From the NCBI RefSeq assembly GCF_018131015.1, contig NZ_JAFCJJ010000031.1:17010-81009 (forward strand): a DNA stretch of 64,000 nt. The letters are read 5' to 3'. Source of the DNA: Bradyrhizobium diazoefficiens (lineage in GTDB: Bacteria; Pseudomonadota; Alphaproteobacteria; Rhizobiales; Xanthobacteraceae). The notes under the pieces were generated by a model that was not told the DNA's origin, ran no database searches, and saw nothing but the letters and a program-made list of their open reading frames with translations. Of this stretch, positions 35,094 through 44,356 are shown one piece after another. Positions within the stretch are counted from its first letter, which is position 1. Each line of letters starts with the position of its first letter. The translations under genes were made by a program, and so were the position numbers.

Positions 35094-37082
35094 TCAATGT
35101 TTGGGCTGCGCAGGTTCCTCCTCAGCGGTCAGCGTGCCCTGTTGGATGAGCGCGCTGCGCTGCTCCCACGGCCCTGGATCGAGAACCGCGCCGTTGATTT
35201 TCCCGGCGGCGTCGCGCGTGAAAGCGAGCCGCGTGTGGTCGCCGCCCTCGACCTGGAATTCATCCTGCGAACGGACCGCCACAGGCGTCGGCCGTCCCTT
35301 GTCGAAATCGAGAATTGACCATTGGCCTGTTGCCTCGACGACGAGCTTGCCGTCTACGACACTGACTTGAAGCGCGACACTCTGCGCAGGAACCGCCTCC
35401 CGGGCAAAGGCAACAACGAGCGGAGCGCTCTGCGTCGCGCGGATGATCTTGAACTTGATCGCGGCGTTGACCGGACCTGAAATCCGACGAAAGGCCGCCT
35501 CCAGGGTCAGGCCCTTGATCGACTTGTCGTCGACCGCTGTGATGAGATCTCCCGCCATGATGCCTACTTTCGCGGCGGGGCCGGTGTCGGCCAGTTTGAT
35601 CACCCTGAGGCCATCGGTGCCCGCGATAACGGACTCAAGACCGGTCCAACCATTGCCGTCGGTAACCGAGATCTGCCTGTCCAGCGAACTTGCAGACCCG
35701 CCGAAAACGTAACGTCCAACGTATTCGGTGAGGGCGCCCTCATTTCGTTGCCCGACCGCGACCGGCGCTGACGCTTCAGGCACCTTCAGCGCCGCATAGG
35801 GCAGGCGACGGATGGCGTTGAAATAGAAGCCGTTCTCACTGTACTGGCGTCGCTGCATCATCATGATCAGGATCAGCTTCTGTGCCGGGTCGATCGAGAA
35901 GAACGTGCCCCAGCTTCCCTGCCAGTTGAAGCTTCCGACTGCGCCCGGAATCAAGCTGAAATCAGGGCTGGTGCGGACTGCGAAACCGAGCCCCCAGCCC
36001 GTGCCGTAGGCCGGACCGACTTCATGCCCCGCAATGTGCATTTCGGGCTGCAGCGAATTCGTCGTCATCAGCCTGACCGTTTCGGGCTTCAAGATACGCA
36101 CGCCGTCAAGCTCGCCGCCGTTGAGCAGCATCTGGCAGAAGCGCAGGAAGTCGGGCGCCGTCGAGACGATCCCGCCACCCCCTGAAAAGAACGTTTGCGG
36201 ATGCGTGACGTCCCCGTCCGAAGGCGATGTCGGTACTGCGACAAGACGGGCCAGTTTATCCTCGGGCACCGAGAAACCACTGTCGACCATACGCAGCGGC
36301 CCAAAGAGACGACTTTGCAGAAACTGGTCGAACGGCTGGCCCGAGACGACTTCGATAACGCGCCCGAGCACATCGTAACCGATCGAATATTCCCAGACTT
36401 CACCCGGCTGGTGCAGCAGCGGGAGTGTGCCGACGCTGGCCACGAACGAAGCGATCGGCTTGTCGCGCCGGAACGGCGCCCGCGCGCCGTAAAGCAGGTG
36501 GACCGCCGCATTGCCAAATCCGGGGTCGGCGTAGTCCGGCAATGCATAAACGAGGCCGGACGTATTGCGCAGAAGGTCCCGGATGGTCATCGCGCGCCTC
36601 GCCGGTTCAAAAACCTTCTGCGCAAGATCCAGGAGGATCGGATCCCCCGTGGCCGGATCCTTCTTGACGACCTGCATATCCCTGAGCTCCGGCAAATATT
36701 GCGCCACGGGAGCGTCAAGCTCGAGCTTGCCTTCATCGACCAGCATCATGGTGGCGACGCTGGTGATCTGCTTGGACATCGATCCGATGCGGAAGATCGA
36801 ATCCGGCCGCATCCGAATTTTCTTGTCGCCGTCTTGAAAGCCGGTGGGCTCCAAATAGGCCAGCTTTCCGCCTCGGGCGATCCCCACGACAAAACCGGAG
36901 GGATCACCCTTTTTTGTCTGCGCCTCGAACCAGGAGGTCATGCGTGCCAGCCGCCGCGCCGAAAAGCCGAGACTGTCCGGGTCGCCGGCGGTCTGCAAAT
37001 CGTCGGCAAGCGCCGCACCCGCCGGACAGAGTGTAAGCGCCGCCAGCGCGGCCAATAGAACGACAAACCGCTGATTTCGCAT
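35094..37082 (-). CDS. Exported serine hydrolase (beta-lactamase/EstB-like) with C-terminal PDZ domain
   Basis: This 662-aa protein has a signal peptide ending near residue 27 (GAALA-DD). It has a class C beta-lactamase-like hydrolase domain with the nucleophile motif SMSK (Ser101-Lys104) and a tyrosine motif YSI (Tyr232; the usual YxN Asn is Ile). The C-terminal third (about 500-575) has a PDZ-like domain (LADTGPAAKVGIMAGDLITAVDDKSI). It probably cleaves esters or peptides in the periplasm. The next gene downstream of its promoter region encodes a membrane AraC regulator on the same strand, 105 bases upstream. Confidence 0.9.
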   Translation of the reverse strand: MRNQRFVVLLAALAALTLCPAGAALADDLQTAGDPDSLGFSARRLARMTSWFEAQTKKGDPSGFVVGIARGGKLAYLEPTGFQDGDKKIRMRPDSIFRIGSMSKQITSVATMMLVDEGKLELDAPVAQYLPELRDMQVVKKDPATGDPILLDLAQKVFEPARRAMTIRDLLRNTSGLVYALPDYADPGFGNAAVHLLYGARAPFRRDKPIASFVASVGTLPLLHQPGEVWEYSIGYDVLGRVIEVVSGQPFDQFLQSRLFGPLRMVDSGFSVPEDKLARLVAVPTSPSDGDVTHPQTFFSGGGGIVSTAPDFLRFCQMLLNGGELDGVRILKPETVRLMTTNSLQPEMHIAGHEVGPAYGTGWGLGFAVRTSPDFSLIPGAVGSFNWQGSWGTFFSIDPAQKLILIMMMQRRQYSENGFYFNAIRRLPYAALKVPEASAPVAVGQRNEGALTEYVGRYVFGGSASSLDRQISVTDGNGWTGLESVIAGTDGLRVIKLADTGPAAKVGIMAGDLITAVDDKSIKGLTLEAAFRRISGPVNAAIKFKIIRATQSAPLVVAFAREAVPAQSVALQVSVVDGKLVVEATGQWSILDFDKGRPTPVAVRSQDEFQVEGGDHTRLAFTRDAAGKINGAVLDPGPWEQRSALIQQGTLTAEEEPAQPKH

Positions 37083-37187
37083 GGGGAGCCCCGTTTGGCG
37101 CAACGATTGCGAGGAAGGATCGCCATCAGTCTGTCGAATGTTTTCGATTCCTTCTTGCCGATTCCTGCAAACCGGCTGGCCGATTCC

Positions 37188-38303
37188 TCAACTCGACTGG
37201 CCGATCTTCAATCGATCGTTCACCGGGGCCGCATTTCCCGCCATGGCGAGGCGGCGAAATTCAGTTGGGGTCAAATTTGTCGCGGCCTTGAAGGCGCGGT
37301 TGAACGGCCCGATCGACTGGAAACCTGTGTCCATCGCAATTGTCAGCACCGGGACTTCCACTTGTTCGGGGTCGACCAGCGCCGCCTTGGCTTCCCCGAT
37401 CCGGTAATGATTGAGAAACGCATTGAAATTGCGGTAGCCGAGGCCCTCATTGATGAGCTGCCGCAGCCGGTATTCCGGCACGCCAAGCTCGGCGGCTAGC
37501 GACCCAATGGTCACCCCCTCGCGCCGGTAGATGCGCTCGACGGTCATCAACTGTTCCAACCGGCGCAAGAGAGCCGGTTCGATCGCGGCAGGCTTGCGCT
37601 GATCGTCAGACGCCTTGGCTGGCGCGCCCAAGGGGACATCTGTCGGGGGCAGCAGGATCGAACCGTTCCGCGTCCCCGCCTCCAGCAGATTCCATGCGCT
37701 CAAGCCGACCAGCACAAGCAGAGCGAAGGCGTTGGCGACGCTAGCCATGGAAAAAACGGGAGCCGTGGGCTGCTGCAAGAAGCTCAAATAAGAGCTGAGA
37801 ACGATTTGGGCCGACGCCCCGATCAAGACCACCAGCCGGAGCCGACGCCGGCCCTGCACGAGGTCCGCCCGCCAGGTGAGAAGCGTCTGCGCCACCGCCA
37901 ACAACGCCAGGCCGAGAAAGGTGAACGACAGCGTGCGTTCGATCGCAATCTCGAGCGCGGCCGATCGCGTGATGCCGCTGGCGTCCAGCCATTGCGCGAC
38001 GGCGACGGCCGCCCACAAGACTCCATGCCAGGGCCGCGGCACGAAATCGTCATCGAAGGCGGCACGCGCCCATAGCCAGAACACGACACAGTTCGCGCTG
38101 GACAACGCCAGCAGCAACAGGCCCCACCATGCAAACGGCCGCGGGAACGTCGGCGCCGTGCAGATCATCGAAGCCGCGGCGCCGATCGCGAGCGCGGCGG
38201 CCAGCAACGCGGCCGTGCTGTCGCGGCGATCGCGCAGCGCAAGAGCCGCGATCAGCAGGCACAATGCTACGACGGCGCCCCGTAACCCCAGATCGATCGA
38301 CAT
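37188..38303 (-). CDS. Membrane-anchored AraC-family regulator
   Basis: This 371-aa protein has about seven hydrophobic segments in residues 5-205, then a C-terminal AraC HTH domain (about 245-350) with the segment REGVTIGSLAAELGVPEYRLRQLINEGLGYRNFNAFLNHYRI and DTGFQSIGPFNRAFKAATNLTPTEFR. Seven-pass plus AraC fusions are presumed to sense an extracellular or membrane signal and act on nearby promoters. ATG 38303 is chosen because hydrophobic sequence begins there; longer starts are possible. The 286 bases up to the tRNA (38304-38589) hold nothing recognisable. Confidence 0.9.
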   Translation of the reverse strand: MSIDLGLRGAVVALCLLIAALALRDRRDSTAALLAAALAIGAAASMICTAPTFPRPFAWWGLLLLALSSANCVVFWLWARAAFDDDFVPRPWHGVLWAAVAVAQWLDASGITRSAALEIAIERTLSFTFLGLALLAVAQTLLTWRADLVQGRRRLRLVVLIGASAQIVLSSYLSFLQQPTAPVFSMASVANAFALLVLVGLSAWNLLEAGTRNGSILLPPTDVPLGAPAKASDDQRKPAAIEPALLRRLEQLMTVERIYRREGVTIGSLAAELGVPEYRLRQLINEGLGYRNFNAFLNHYRIGEAKAALVDPEQVEVPVLTIAMDTGFQSIGPFNRAFKAATNLTPTEFRRLAMAGNAAPVNDRLKIGQSS

Positions 38304-38589
38304 CAAACCGCTGGTGTCCACGACCGGAAATACTCCGAATGCCAATGTTGATGCCAAAGCCGCGCAGGTTCGCTCATATGCCCCTTGGCCTGCCGGACAC
38401 TTCCACAATGGGCATCAATGCTCAATCACTGCCGGCATGTCTACGGACACTCAACCAGGAGGCGGGGACATGGAGGATGGTTGTCGATGGCGTGGAGCAG
38501 ACCCCGCGTTCCGGAGCGGATATCTCGGCCGACCTGACGAGACCAATCAAGCGATCGGCTGGCACTGGCTGCGATGGATGATGCCGAAA

Positions 38590-38666
38590 TGGCGCGCCCG
38601 GAACGATTCGAACGTCCGACCCTCAGATTCGTAGTCTGATGCTCTATCCAGCTGAGCTACGGGCGC
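38590..38666 (-). tRNA. tRNA-Arg (anticodon ACG)
   Basis: On the minus strand the 77-base sequence folds as a cloverleaf: acceptor GCGCCCG/CGGGCGC, D arm GCTCAGCTGGATAGAGC, anticodon loop CTACGAA flanked by TCAGA/TCTGA, T loop TTCGAAT, discriminator G and an encoded CCA. The anticodon is ACG, read as ICG after deamination. tRNA genes are common integration targets, but I see no integrase or repeated 3' end nearby. Confidence 0.97.
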
Positions 38667-38837
38667 GTTTTCGCAAAGCAGCGGTCGCGGGCATGGCCCA
38701 CAACCCGTCTCCCGGACGGAAACCGGAAGAGGGTGCGAAAGAGCGCTCTGACTAACCGCTCTTGCCGGCGTTGGCAAGGTCCGCCTTGGGGAGATTTTGC
38801 AGGGAAATGGCGGTTTCCGGGTCGGCCTATGGCCGAC

Positions 38838-40361
38838 TTACGCCCGCGCCCGCTCGTTGCGGATCGACAGCAGTTCCACGGGGCGGTCGGGGATGACGAT
38901 GCGGAAGGTGGCGCCGATGGTGCCTTCGACCAGGTGGATCTCGCCGCCATGGGCCCGGATCAACTCGGCGGCTATCGCGAGGCCGAGGCCGCTTCCGCCG
39001 GGGCGGCCGGAGGTCTGGAACGCCTCGAACAGATGCTCCCGGGTCTTCTGGGGGACCCCCGGACCGGTGTCGGACACCTCGAGAATGGCAACCGCGCCTT
39101 CGCGCTTGCCGGTGATCCGGATCTGCTGCGCACCGCGCTCGCCGGACGATTGGCTCTCCAGCGCCTGGGCTGCGTTGCGGACGAGGTTGAGCAGCACCCG
39201 GAACAAATGGTCGGGATCGGCATCGACCGAGAGTCCGCGTTCGATCGCGGCGACCCAGACGATCGAGGCGTCGTTGGCAAGGCCCGCGGTCTCGCGCACC
39301 TCCAGCACCACCGGCTCGATCGGCAGCATGCGCCGGTCGGGCGCGGCCTCCTGGGCGCGGCCATAAGAGAGCGTCGACTGGCAGAAGGCGATGGCGCGCT
39401 CGAGCGAGCGCACGAGCTTTGGCGCAAAGCGCTGCACCCGCGGATCGGGCACGCTGGCGAGCTGGTCGGACAGGAGCTGGGCCGAGGCCAGGAGATTGCG
39501 CAGATCGTGGTTGATCTTGGAGACCGCGAGGCCAAGCGCGGCGAGCCGGCTCTTCTGGTTCAGCATCGACATCAGGTCGCGCTGCATGTCGGACAATTCG
39601 CGCTCGGCGACCCCGATCTCGTCGCTGCGCTGGCTCGGCACGATGATCCCCGCCGAGCTCTCCGGATTTTCGTGGAAGCCGACCAGGCTAGCGGTGAGCC
39701 GCCGCATCGGCCGCACGAACAGATAGTGCAAGGCGAGGTAGACCAGGCCCGCGGTCAGGACCGCGATGATCAGCGCCACGACCACGACGTTGCGGGAGAA
39801 GCGGTACATCGACTGCCGCAGCGGCTGCTCGTCGGTGACGATCTCGATGAACTGGGCGGTGCCGACGCCGGGACCGACGATGCGGATCGCCTGGTTGCCG
39901 GTCTCAAGCATCATCTGGAACGAGCCGGTGATCGCCTCCCACGCGGTCATGTCGCGCAGGTCGATGTCGTGCTCGATGGTGACAGGCAGGTTGTCGCTGG
40001 CGAGCAGCCGGCGCTGCTGGCCCATCTTGATGGCGACCGCGCGGGCATTGATGCTTTTCAGGATCTGGCGCGACAGCGATTCCGGGACCATGCCGAGCGG
40101 CGCCGCATCGAGCACCAGGGCCGCGGTGTTGGCGGCTGCAACGCGGTCGTTGAGCCGGTTCACCCAGAAGTTGGCGATCGCCGGCACGTAGAGCAGGACG
40201 GCCGCGATCATCACCAAGGGAACGGTGAGCAGCAAAAGCTTGCCCGACAGGCCGAGCCCGCGCGAGACGCGCGGCCGCGTCACCGGCGGTTCCACCTGAT
40301 CCACGGACCGATCCCGAGATTGATCAAGGTCCTGGGTCGACGGAAGGTCTGTCGCTGCCAC
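38838..40361 (-). CDS. Sensor histidine kinase (two-pass, HAMP)
   Basis: This 507-aa membrane kinase has membrane segments near 42-64 and 190-215, a periplasmic domain between them, then a HAMP linker, the phosphoacceptor box SKINHDLRNLLAS (His near 290) and an HATPase domain with N box NLVRNAAQAL, G1 DTGPGVP and G2 GGSGLGLAIAAELI. The start is GTG 40361. No response regulator gene adjoins it, so the partner is elsewhere. The signal is unknown. Confidence 0.93.
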   Translation of the reverse strand: MAATDLPSTQDLDQSRDRSVDQVEPPVTRPRVSRGLGLSGKLLLLTVPLVMIAAVLLYVPAIANFWVNRLNDRVAAANTAALVLDAAPLGMVPESLSRQILKSINARAVAIKMGQQRRLLASDNLPVTIEHDIDLRDMTAWEAITGSFQMMLETGNQAIRIVGPGVGTAQFIEIVTDEQPLRQSMYRFSRNVVVVALIIAVLTAGLVYLALHYLFVRPMRRLTASLVGFHENPESSAGIIVPSQRSDEIGVAERELSDMQRDLMSMLNQKSRLAALGLAVSKINHDLRNLLASAQLLSDQLASVPDPRVQRFAPKLVRSLERAIAFCQSTLSYGRAQEAAPDRRMLPIEPVVLEVRETAGLANDASIVWVAAIERGLSVDADPDHLFRVLLNLVRNAAQALESQSSGERGAQQIRITGKREGAVAILEVSDTGPGVPQKTREHLFEAFQTSGRPGGSGLGLAIAAELIRAHGGEIHLVEGTIGATFRIVIPDRPVELLSIRNERARA

Positions 40362-40554
40362 GAAATCGCCCCTGCTGGCCTTTGGCTAGTCCTTGGCTTG
40401 GAGAGCATGCGACCCTCCCCCCGGGGCCGTCAAATTACGGATCGCTAATCTCCGGACGTGGTATGTAGGGGTGGATATGACATATCGCCACCGTCCGGGT
40501 TAAAAAACCTCGCCGAAACAGCGATATTCACCTGGGCTGTGCGGTCCAGCGGCG

Positions 40555-40583
40555 TTGACGAAGACAGGGCGCTCCCTTATAAG
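40555..40583 (+). promoter_or_regulatory. rpmH: Sigma-70-type promoter for rpmH-rnpA-yidC
   Basis: TTGACG (40555-40560), a 17-base spacer and TATAAG (40578-40583) give a strong promoter 140 bases upstream of rpmH. The 362-base gap 40362-40723 holds this promoter, the kinase upstream region and a leader rich in GGGCCGAAAACGGCCCG-type hairpins, which may be an untranslated leader; there is no gene in it. Confidence 0.65.
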
Positions 40584-40723
40584 CCGCGCAAATTGTCCGC
40601 GATGACCCGGTGCGATACCGGGAGCGGCTCTCTTGGGGCCGAAAACGGCCCGTTTTGGGCCGCATCTTCCGGACTTTACCATCAATTCTACAGGCAAATT
40701 GCCCGGTCAGCGGAGAAAAACCC

Positions 40724-40858
40724 GTGAAGCGGACTTATCAACCCAGCAAACTGGTGCGCAAGCGCCGTCACGGCTTCCGCGCCCGTCTCGCCACCGCCGG
40801 CGGCCGCAAGGTTCTCGCCGCCCGCCGCGCTCGCGGCCGCAAGCGTCTGAGCGCCTGA
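40724..40858 (+). CDS. rpmH: 50S ribosomal protein L34
   Basis: A 44-aa, extremely basic protein that matches L34 throughout (KRTYQPSKLVRKRRHGFRAR). The start is GTG 40724 after GGAGAAAAACCC. The family normally begins MKRT(Y/F)QPS. It is the first gene of the rpmH-rnpA-yidC cluster; the next gene starts 29 bases after its stop. Confidence 0.97.
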   Translation: MKRTYQPSKLVRKRRHGFRARLATAGGRKVLAARRARGRKRLSA

Positions 40859-40887
40859 GCCAGACCGGCCCCTTTTGGGATTTCATC

Positions 40888-41286
40888 ATGGATCGGCTGA
40901 GGCAGCGGGCGGATTTCCTCGCCGTTGCCAATGGCGCGCGGGTGAATAGTCCCGCGTTCGTCCTGCAGTGCCGCCGCCGCGATGACGGCGGCCCGATCCG
41001 GATCGGCTTTACCGTTACCAAGAAGAACGGCAACGCCCCTGAACGCAATCGCATCCGGCGCCGGCTTCGCGAACTCGTGAAGCGGCTCGATCCGGTGTCG
41101 ATCCAGCCCCATCATGATTATGTCCTGGTCGGCCGAAGGGACGCGCTCACGCGCGACTTCGCCACCATGCTCGACGATCTGCGCATAGCGCTCGCGAAGC
41201 CCGCGCGGCATACGGCCAAGGGGCAGACCACGGGACGCGGCCGCACCCCCGGCCCTGCGCCCGCAGTCAGCCGCAAACCGGATTGA
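40888..41286 (+). CDS. rnpA: Ribonuclease P protein component
   Basis: This 132-aa basic protein assists the RNase P RNA in tRNA 5' processing. The signature RNR motif is present (ERNRIRRRLRELVK), preceded by IGFTVTKKNGNAPERN. The C-terminal 25 residues are a low-complexity Pro/Gly/Arg tail typical of Bradyrhizobium-like proteins. ATG 40888 is chosen; an open frame continues upstream through rpmH but carries no family sequence. Confidence 0.95.
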   Translation: MDRLRQRADFLAVANGARVNSPAFVLQCRRRDDGGPIRIGFTVTKKNGNAPERNRIRRRLRELVKRLDPVSIQPHHDYVLVGRRDALTRDFATMLDDLRIALAKPARHTAKGQTTGRGRTPGPAPAVSRKPD

Positions 41287-41302
41287 TGACGAGACAATAG
41301 AG

Positions 41303-43195
41303 ATGACCGACAATCGCAATACCATCCTCGCCGTCATTCTGTCCGGCCTGGTCCTGATCGCCTGGCAGTATTTCTACAACGTGCCGCAGATGGAGAAGCA
41401 GCGCGCCCAGCAGCAGGCGCAGGCCGAGCTCCAGAAGGGCACGCCGCAGCCGACGGCCTCCTCGACCCCGGGTGCCGCGCCGCAGGCGGGCAGTGCGCCG
41501 CAGCCCGGCAGCGCCGGCGCTCCATCCGCGCCCCAGGCCGCCAACCAGCCCGCCCAGCCGACGGTGAGCCGCGACGCTGCGATTGCTGCTTCGCCCCGGG
41601 TCAGGATCGATACGCCGCGTCTGACCGGCAGCATCGCGCTGAAGGGAGCGCGCATCGACGACCTCGCACTGGTGCAATATCGCGAAACGGTCGATCCCAA
41701 GTCGCCGCCGATCATTCTCTACTCGCCCTCGGGCACCGCTCAGCCCTATTACGCCGAGTTTGGCTGGGTCGGGGCGAGCAAGCTGCCGGACTCTCAAACC
41801 GTGTGGCAGCAGGACGGCAGCGGCAGCCTGACGCCATCGACGCCGATCGTGCTGAAGTGGGACAACGGCGAGGGTCTCACATTCCGCCGCACAATTTCGA
41901 TTGACGATCACTATCTCTTCAGCGTCAAGGACGAGGTGAGCAACGTCGGCAACGCGCCCGTCACGCTCTATCCATACGCGTTGATCTCGCGCCATGGCAC
42001 GCCGCAGGTCTCGGGGTACTACATCCTTCATGAAGGCCTGATCGGCTATCTCGGTGACCAGGGCTTGCAGGAGAAAGCCTACAAGGCCGTTGCCGAAGCC
42101 CCCGCGATCCGCAACGGCGGACACGGATTCGAATTCAACAACGTCACAAATGCCTGGCTTGGCATCACTGACAAATACTGGGCGTCGGCGCTTCTTCCCG
42201 ACACCTCCGCAACGCTCAAGGCGAGCTTCGTCGCCGAGCCCGGTGCGCAGATCCGGTACCAGACCGACTATCTGCAAAACCCGGTGACCGTCGCGATCGG
42301 CGGCAGCGCGACCGCGAACACGCGGCTGTTCGCGGGTGCCAAGGAGGCCAGCGTGGTCGGCGTGTTCCCGTTCGCAGGCCTCGGCGGCTACAACAAGGCG
42401 CTCGGCCTCAACCATTTCGACCTGCTGATCGACTGGGGCTGGTTCTACTTCATCACCAAGCCGATGTTCCTCGGCCTCGACTTCTTCTACCGGTTCTTCG
42501 GCAATTTCGGCATCTCGATCCTGCTCGTGACCGTGATCGTGAAGCTCCTGTTCTTCCCGCTGGCGAACAAGTCCTACGCCTCGATGGCGAAGATGAAGTC
42601 GATCCAGCCGCAGCTGCAGGCGCTGAAGGAGCGCTATCCCGACGACAAGGTGAAGCAGCAGCAGGAGATGATGGAGATCTACCGCAAGGAGAAGATCAAT
42701 CCGGTCGCCGGCTGTCTTCCCGTTGTGATCCAGATCCCGGTGTTCTTCTCGCTCTACAAGGTGCTGTTCGTCACCATCGAGATGCGGCACGCGCCGTTCA
42801 TTGGCTGGATCAAGGATCTCTCCGCGCCGGATCCGACCAATCTGTTCAACCTGTTCGGCCTGATCCCGTTCGATCCGACCACAATTCCCCTGTTCGGCCA
42901 CTATCTCGCGCTCGGCATCTGGCCGATCATCATGGGCATCACGATGTGGTTCCAGATGAAGCTGAACCCGACGCCGCCGGATCCGACGCAGCAGATCATC
43001 TTCAACTGGATGCCGCTGATCTTCACCTTCATGCTGGCAGGCTTCCCGGCGGGCCTCGTGATCTACTGGGCCTGGAACAATTTGCTCTCGGTGGTCCAGC
43101 AGAGCTACATCATGCGCCGCAACGGCGTGAAGGTGGAGCTGCTCGACAACATTCGAAGCTTGTTCAAAAAAAAAGTGACGACTGAGGCGACGTAG
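41303..43195 (+). CDS. yidC: Membrane protein insertase YidC
   Basis: This 630-aa Gram-negative-type YidC inserts and folds inner-membrane proteins, alone or with Sec. An N-terminal membrane segment (residues 8-26) is followed by a Gln/Ala/Pro-rich linker (30-85), the large periplasmic beta domain (about 90-370), and the conserved five-segment core starting WFYFITKPMFLGLDFFYRF, with the cytoplasmic helical hairpin (PQLQALKERYPDDKVKQQQEMMEIYRKEKINPVAGC). It begins 16 bases after rnpA; the yidD gene often found between the two is absent. Confidence 0.97.
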   Translation: MTDNRNTILAVILSGLVLIAWQYFYNVPQMEKQRAQQQAQAELQKGTPQPTASSTPGAAPQAGSAPQPGSAGAPSAPQAANQPAQPTVSRDAAIAASPRVRIDTPRLTGSIALKGARIDDLALVQYRETVDPKSPPIILYSPSGTAQPYYAEFGWVGASKLPDSQTVWQQDGSGSLTPSTPIVLKWDNGEGLTFRRTISIDDHYLFSVKDEVSNVGNAPVTLYPYALISRHGTPQVSGYYILHEGLIGYLGDQGLQEKAYKAVAEAPAIRNGGHGFEFNNVTNAWLGITDKYWASALLPDTSATLKASFVAEPGAQIRYQTDYLQNPVTVAIGGSATANTRLFAGAKEASVVGVFPFAGLGGYNKALGLNHFDLLIDWGWFYFITKPMFLGLDFFYRFFGNFGISILLVTVIVKLLFFPLANKSYASMAKMKSIQPQLQALKERYPDDKVKQQQEMMEIYRKEKINPVAGCLPVVIQIPVFFSLYKVLFVTIEMRHAPFIGWIKDLSAPDPTNLFNLFGLIPFDPTTIPLFGHYLALGIWPIIMGITMWFQMKLNPTPPDPTQQIIFNWMPLIFTFMLAGFPAGLVIYWAWNNLLSVVQQSYIMRRNGVKVELLDNIRSLFKKKVTTEAT

Positions 43196-43226
43196 CCGTC
43201 ATTGCGGAACCAAGCTGCCTCCACAT

Positions 43227-43315
43227 CGTCATGCCCGGGCTCGTCCCGGGCATCCACGTTTTGGAGCGTATCGTGCAGATGGACGTGGATGGCCGGGACA
43301 AGCCCGGCCATGACG
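43227..43315. repeat. Palindromic repeat, family B copy 1
   Basis: CGTCATGCCCGGGCTCGTCC begins the left arm and GGACAAGCCCGGCCATGACG ends the right arm, with GTGGATGGCC / GGCATCCACG mirrored inside. The same design recurs at 45485, 49496 and 51655, with a half copy near 49917. Confidence 0.8.
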
Positions 43316-43332
43316 AGGAGCGAGGCCTTCGC

Positions 43333-43986
43333 ATGACCGACGACAAAGATGCGAAGCTGATCGAGGCCGGGCGAAAGCTGTTCGCCCGCGACTGGCAGTT
43401 CATCTGGGCCTCGCCCTCGATCGCGACGCTGCCGCCGATGGCGGGGCTGGAGATCGCCTTTGCCGGCCGCTCCAATGTCGGCAAGTCGAGCCTGATCAAC
43501 GCGCTGACCGGCCGCAACGCGCTGGCGCGCACCTCGCATACGCCGGGCCGCACCCAGGAGCTGATCTTCTTCGAGGTCCCCGGGAAAAGTGACCTGCGCC
43601 TCGTCGACATGCCCGGCTACGGCTATGCCAAGGCGCCGAAGACGCAGGTCGCCTCCTGGACCGACCTGATCCACAAATTCCTGCTCGGCCGCGCCTCGCT
43701 CGCGCGCGTCTACGTGCTGATCGACGCGCGGCACGGGCTGAAGGACGTCGATCTCGAGGTCCTCAAGACGCTCGATCGCTCCGCCGTCAGCTACCAGATC
43801 GTGCTGACCAAGGCCGACCAGGTGAAGCCGGCCGAGCTCGCCTCGCGCATCGCCGAGACCGAGGCCGCGCTGGCCAAGCATCCGGCCGCGTTCCCGAACG
43901 TGCTCGCGACATCGTCACGGAGCTCGACCGGCATGGCCGAGTTGCGCGCCGCGATGGCCAAGCTGCTGGAGGAGCGCAGCCCGTGA
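43333..43986 (+). CDS. engB: Ribosome biogenesis GTP-binding protein EngB/YsxC
   Basis: This 217-aa GTPase acts in 50S assembly. G1 GRSNVGKS is at 45-52, G3 DMPGYG, G4 TKAD and the G5-like SSRSSTG are all in place. ATG 43333 is chosen; an in-frame extension upstream only translates repeat B1 (MPGLVPGIHV...), which is not EngB sequence. The stop overlaps the next gene's GTG (GTGA). Confidence 0.96.
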   Translation: MTDDKDAKLIEAGRKLFARDWQFIWASPSIATLPPMAGLEIAFAGRSNVGKSSLINALTGRNALARTSHTPGRTQELIFFEVPGKSDLRLVDMPGYGYAKAPKTQVASWTDLIHKFLLGRASLARVYVLIDARHGLKDVDLEVLKTLDRSAVSYQIVLTKADQVKPAELASRIAETEAALAKHPAAFPNVLATSSRSSTGMAELRAAMAKLLEERSP

Positions 43987-44351
43987 CGATCGCCGATCGC
44001 CTGTTGATCGGGCTGGCCGGCCTGATGGGCGCCTCGGGCGTTGCGCTCGCGGCGGCGTCCGCCCACGGCGCTGATGCAGGGCGGCTCGCCTCGGCGAGCG
44101 CCATGCTGCTGTTTCATGCAACCGCCATACTTGCTGCGATCGCCCTGCTCGCGCGCGGGCTTCTGCATGGCGGAATTGGGCTCACCGCAGTGTTCGGCTT
44201 CGCAAGCGGCGCCGCGCTGTTCGCGGCCGATCTCGTCATGCGGCAATATGTGGGGCACGCGCTGTTTCCGATGGCGGCGCCCACGGGTGGGACCGTGATG
44301 ATTCTAAGCTGGCTGGCCGTAACGTTGGCGGCGGTGGTGACGAGGAAGTAG
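43983..44351 (+). CDS. DUF423 family small membrane protein
   Basis: This 122-aa protein has four hydrophobic segments (about 5-25, 38-60, 62-82, 97-119) and the DUF423 pattern GASGVALAAASAHG and HATAILA, with FP near the end. The function of the family is not known. The GTG start overlaps the engB stop by four bases, so it is co-translated. Confidence 0.9.
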   Translation: MTIADRLLIGLAGLMGASGVALAAASAHGADAGRLASASAMLLFHATAILAAIALLARGLLHGGIGLTAVFGFASGAALFAADLVMRQYVGHALFPMAAPTGGTVMILSWLAVTLAAVVTRK

Positions 44352-44356
44352 CGGCT

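Noticed and set aside
38590..38666. tRNA-Arg as attachment site of a genomic island
   Set aside because: No integrase gene and no second copy of the tRNA 3' end is visible in the window.
40362..40723. Riboswitch or leader peptide upstream of rpmH
   Set aside because: I see hairpins in the leader but no known riboswitch core and no short frame with a good ribosome site.
43231..43332. N-terminal extension of EngB reading MPGLVPGIHV...
   Set aside because: The extension is a translation of palindromic repeat B1; EngB homology starts at the ATG at 43333.
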